Below, one piece after another: positions 62,658-64,000 of a stretch of 64,000 bases of DNA. Numbering within the stretch: position 1 is the stretch's first letter; the number at the start of each line of letters is the position of its first letter. Origin of the DNA: Streptomyces agglomeratus (GTDB lineage Bacteria > Actinomycetota > Actinomycetes > Streptomycetales > Streptomycetaceae); contig NZ_MEHJ01000001.1 of the NCBI RefSeq assembly GCF_001746415.1, positions 744,001 through 808,000 of the forward strand, written 5' to 3'. A model generated the notes under the pieces. The model was given only the letters and a program-made list of their open reading frames with translations. It had not been told where the DNA came from and did not search any database. The translations under genes were made by a program, and so were the position numbers.

Positions 62658-64000
62658 TCAGAAGGTCAGGTTCCAGGCGTCGACCCTGCCCGTGTCCTGG
62701 GACGCGATGTCTCGGACGCGGAGCTTCCACGTGCCGTTCGCGGCTTCGGAAGAGGCGTTCACCGTGTACGTCTTGGCCACGTTGTCCGTGCCGTCGCTGT
62801 TGGCGAAGTCCTCCAGGAGGTACACCGTCCCGTCCGGCGCGACGAGGGAGACGACCAGGTCACCGCGGTAGGTGTGCTTGATGTCCACGCCCACCTTGAG
62901 GGTGGCCGGCGCGTTGCCGGTCACGCCCGAGACGGTGAGGGGGCTGTCGACGGTCGCGTTGTCCGCGATCGTGACGTCCGCGGTGTTCTCGAAGTACGAG
63001 CCGGGGAGCGGGGGCGTGCTGCCGACGGCCTGGAGCGCATCGGTCTGGCCCTCGCCGAAAAAGCCGTTCTTCGTGGTCGTACCCGTGCAGCGGCTGTCCG
63101 ACGGGCAGGCCGTGTCGGTCGCCTGTACGCCGAGCTTGGAGCGCAGGTCGGCCGGGGTGGCCGCCGGGTTGACGCTCGCCATGAGTGCCGCGACGCCCGC
63201 GACGTGCGGGGAGGCCATCGACGTACCGTTCATGTTGCCGTACTTGCCGCCCGGAAGCGTCGAGTAGATACCTGACGCACCGTCACCACCGGGTGCGGCG
63301 ATGTCGATGACTCCGTTGCCGAAGTTGGAGTACGACGCCTTCACGTTGCCCTTGCCCATCGCGGCGACGGTCACGACGCCCGGCAGCTCGGTCGGGATGT
63401 CGAGGCAGGCGTTGGTGATCGTCCGGGTGACGGGCGTGGAGTCGTTCGGGCTCTCGGTGTCGACCGTCTTGTTCGCCAGGTCGAGGTTGGAGTTGCCCGC
63501 CGCGGCGACCTGGAGCGAACCCTTGCGCTCCGCGTACTCCTGGGCGCGCTTGACGCCCTCGATGATGGCGGCCTGGTCCACGTTGTCAGGGCAGTTGAAC
63601 TGCCACGGGTCCGTGTAATAGCTGTTGTTGGTGACCTTGAAGCCGTGGTCACCGGCCCACATGAAACCGCAGATCGTGTTCTCGGCGAAGAACAGGCTGC
63701 TGCCCGGCTCGGCGATGCGGACCGAGGAGACCTTGACCCCCGGCGCCACCCCGACGACGCCCTTGCTGTTCTTGGCGGCCGCGATCGTACCGGCGACGTG
63801 CGTGCCGTGCGTACCGACGTCACGCCAGGCTCCGGCGCGGGTGTCCGCCTTGCCGTAGGCGCACGAGACGGAGTCGGCGGCGTTGAAGTTCGGGGCGATG
63901 TCCTGGTGCTGGTCGTCCACGCCCGTGTCGAGTACGCCTACCTTGACCGACGCGGAGCCGGTCGTCACCGACCACGCCTGGTCCGCCTTGATCTGGGTCA
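62658..64000 (-). CDS. S8 subtilisin-like protease with P-domain, N-terminus cut by window edge
   Basis: The frame is open to the right edge; about 447 residues are visible. The catalytic residues are Asp (VLDTGVDD), His (HGTHVAGTI), the oxyanion Asn (AAGNS) and Ser (NGTSMASPHVAG). A C-terminal P/proprotein-convertase domain (SYFENTADVTIADN...TYRGDLVVSLVAPDGTVYLLEDF...WKLRVRDIASQDTGRVDAWNLTF) completes a secreted Streptomyces-type subtilase. The signal peptide and propeptide lie outside the window. Confidence 0.9.
   Translation of the reverse strand, partial: TQIKADQAWSVTTGSASVKVGVLDTGVDDQHQDIAPNFNAADSVSCAYGKADTRAGAWRDVGTHGTHVAGTIAAAKNSKGVVGVAPGVKVSSVRIAEPGSSLFFAENTICGFMWAGDHGFKVTNNSYYTDPWQFNCPDNVDQAAIIEGVKRAQEYAERKGSLQVAAAGNSNLDLANKTVDTESPNDSTPVTRTITNACLDIPTELPGVVTVAAMGKGNVKASYSNFGNGVIDIAAPGGDGASGIYSTLPGGKYGNMNGTSMASPHVAGVAALMASVNPAATPADLRSKLGVQATDTACPSDSRCTGTTTKNGFFGEGQTDALQAVGSTPPLPGSYFENTADVTIADNATVDSPLTVSGVTGNAPATLKVGVDIKHTYRGDLVVSLVAPDGTVYLLEDFANSDGTDNVAKTYTVNASSEAANGTWKLRVRDIASQDTGRVDAWNLTF

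Overview
The window is high-GC actinomycete DNA, almost certainly from a Streptomyces. Codon third positions are G/C-rich. The gene families are typical of the genus: DUF5937/ArsR regulators, DUF2637 proteins, UPF0718/TIGR03943 permease pairs, anti-sigma antagonists and lasso-peptide loci. One regulator carries a rare TTA (bldA-type) codon. There is no rRNA, convincing tRNA, insertion sequence or CRISPR array. Several decayed genes and four complete or near-complete natural-product modules suggest an accessory part of the chromosome.

Left part (1-13 kb). After a small membrane peptide and a SUKH protein comes an unusual metalloenzyme neighbourhood (1.07-6.15 kb): a divergent seven-bladed propeller-like protein, an 80-residue leaderless CxxCH peptide, a DUF692/MNIO oxidase with an extra C-terminal domain, a small beta-barrel-like protein and a tyrosinase-like type-3 copper protein. 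I read this as a candidate undescribed post-translational modification system. A complete lasso-peptide operon follows at 8.27-12.83 kb (A-C-B1-B2-D). Its core, LLQSSGNDRLILSKN, belongs to the citrulassin family.

Middle part (13-42 kb). A decaying RsbQ/RsbP/STAS stress module follows a frameshifted TauE/SafE gene. Then come a DUF5937 regulator, a large PLP-dependent Orn/Lys/Arg decarboxylase, a CASTOR/POLLUX-like channel, a UPF0718/TIGR03943 pair, a two-domain SUKH protein, a GlxA-type AraC regulator, a two-component system, secreted proteins including a polysaccharide lyase, and further STAS proteins. A second, shorter decarboxylase is interrupted by one amber codon. Remnants of a TmrB-like ATPase and a TAP-like peptidase lie in the spacers.

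Right part (42-64 kb). A cyclodipeptide synthase is translationally coupled to a CYP121-like P450 behind a good sigma70-type promoter, giving a likely cyclo(Tyr-Tyr)/mycocyclosin-type locus. Next come a Ser/Thr kinase, an APC transporter and a cluster of membrane-lipid phosphatases, including a PAP2-diacylglycerol kinase fusion. A second, differently built lasso locus follows (52.9-55.7 kb, minus strand). It has a long-leader precursor with core GSSSSGTADANSHYYW, a cyclase, a fused RRE-peptidase and no dedicated transporter. The window ends with a ROK protein, a penicillin-binding protein, an ABC exporter under a SoxR/MerR-type promoter, an S1 peptidase with a long acidic tail, and a subtilase cut by the right edge.
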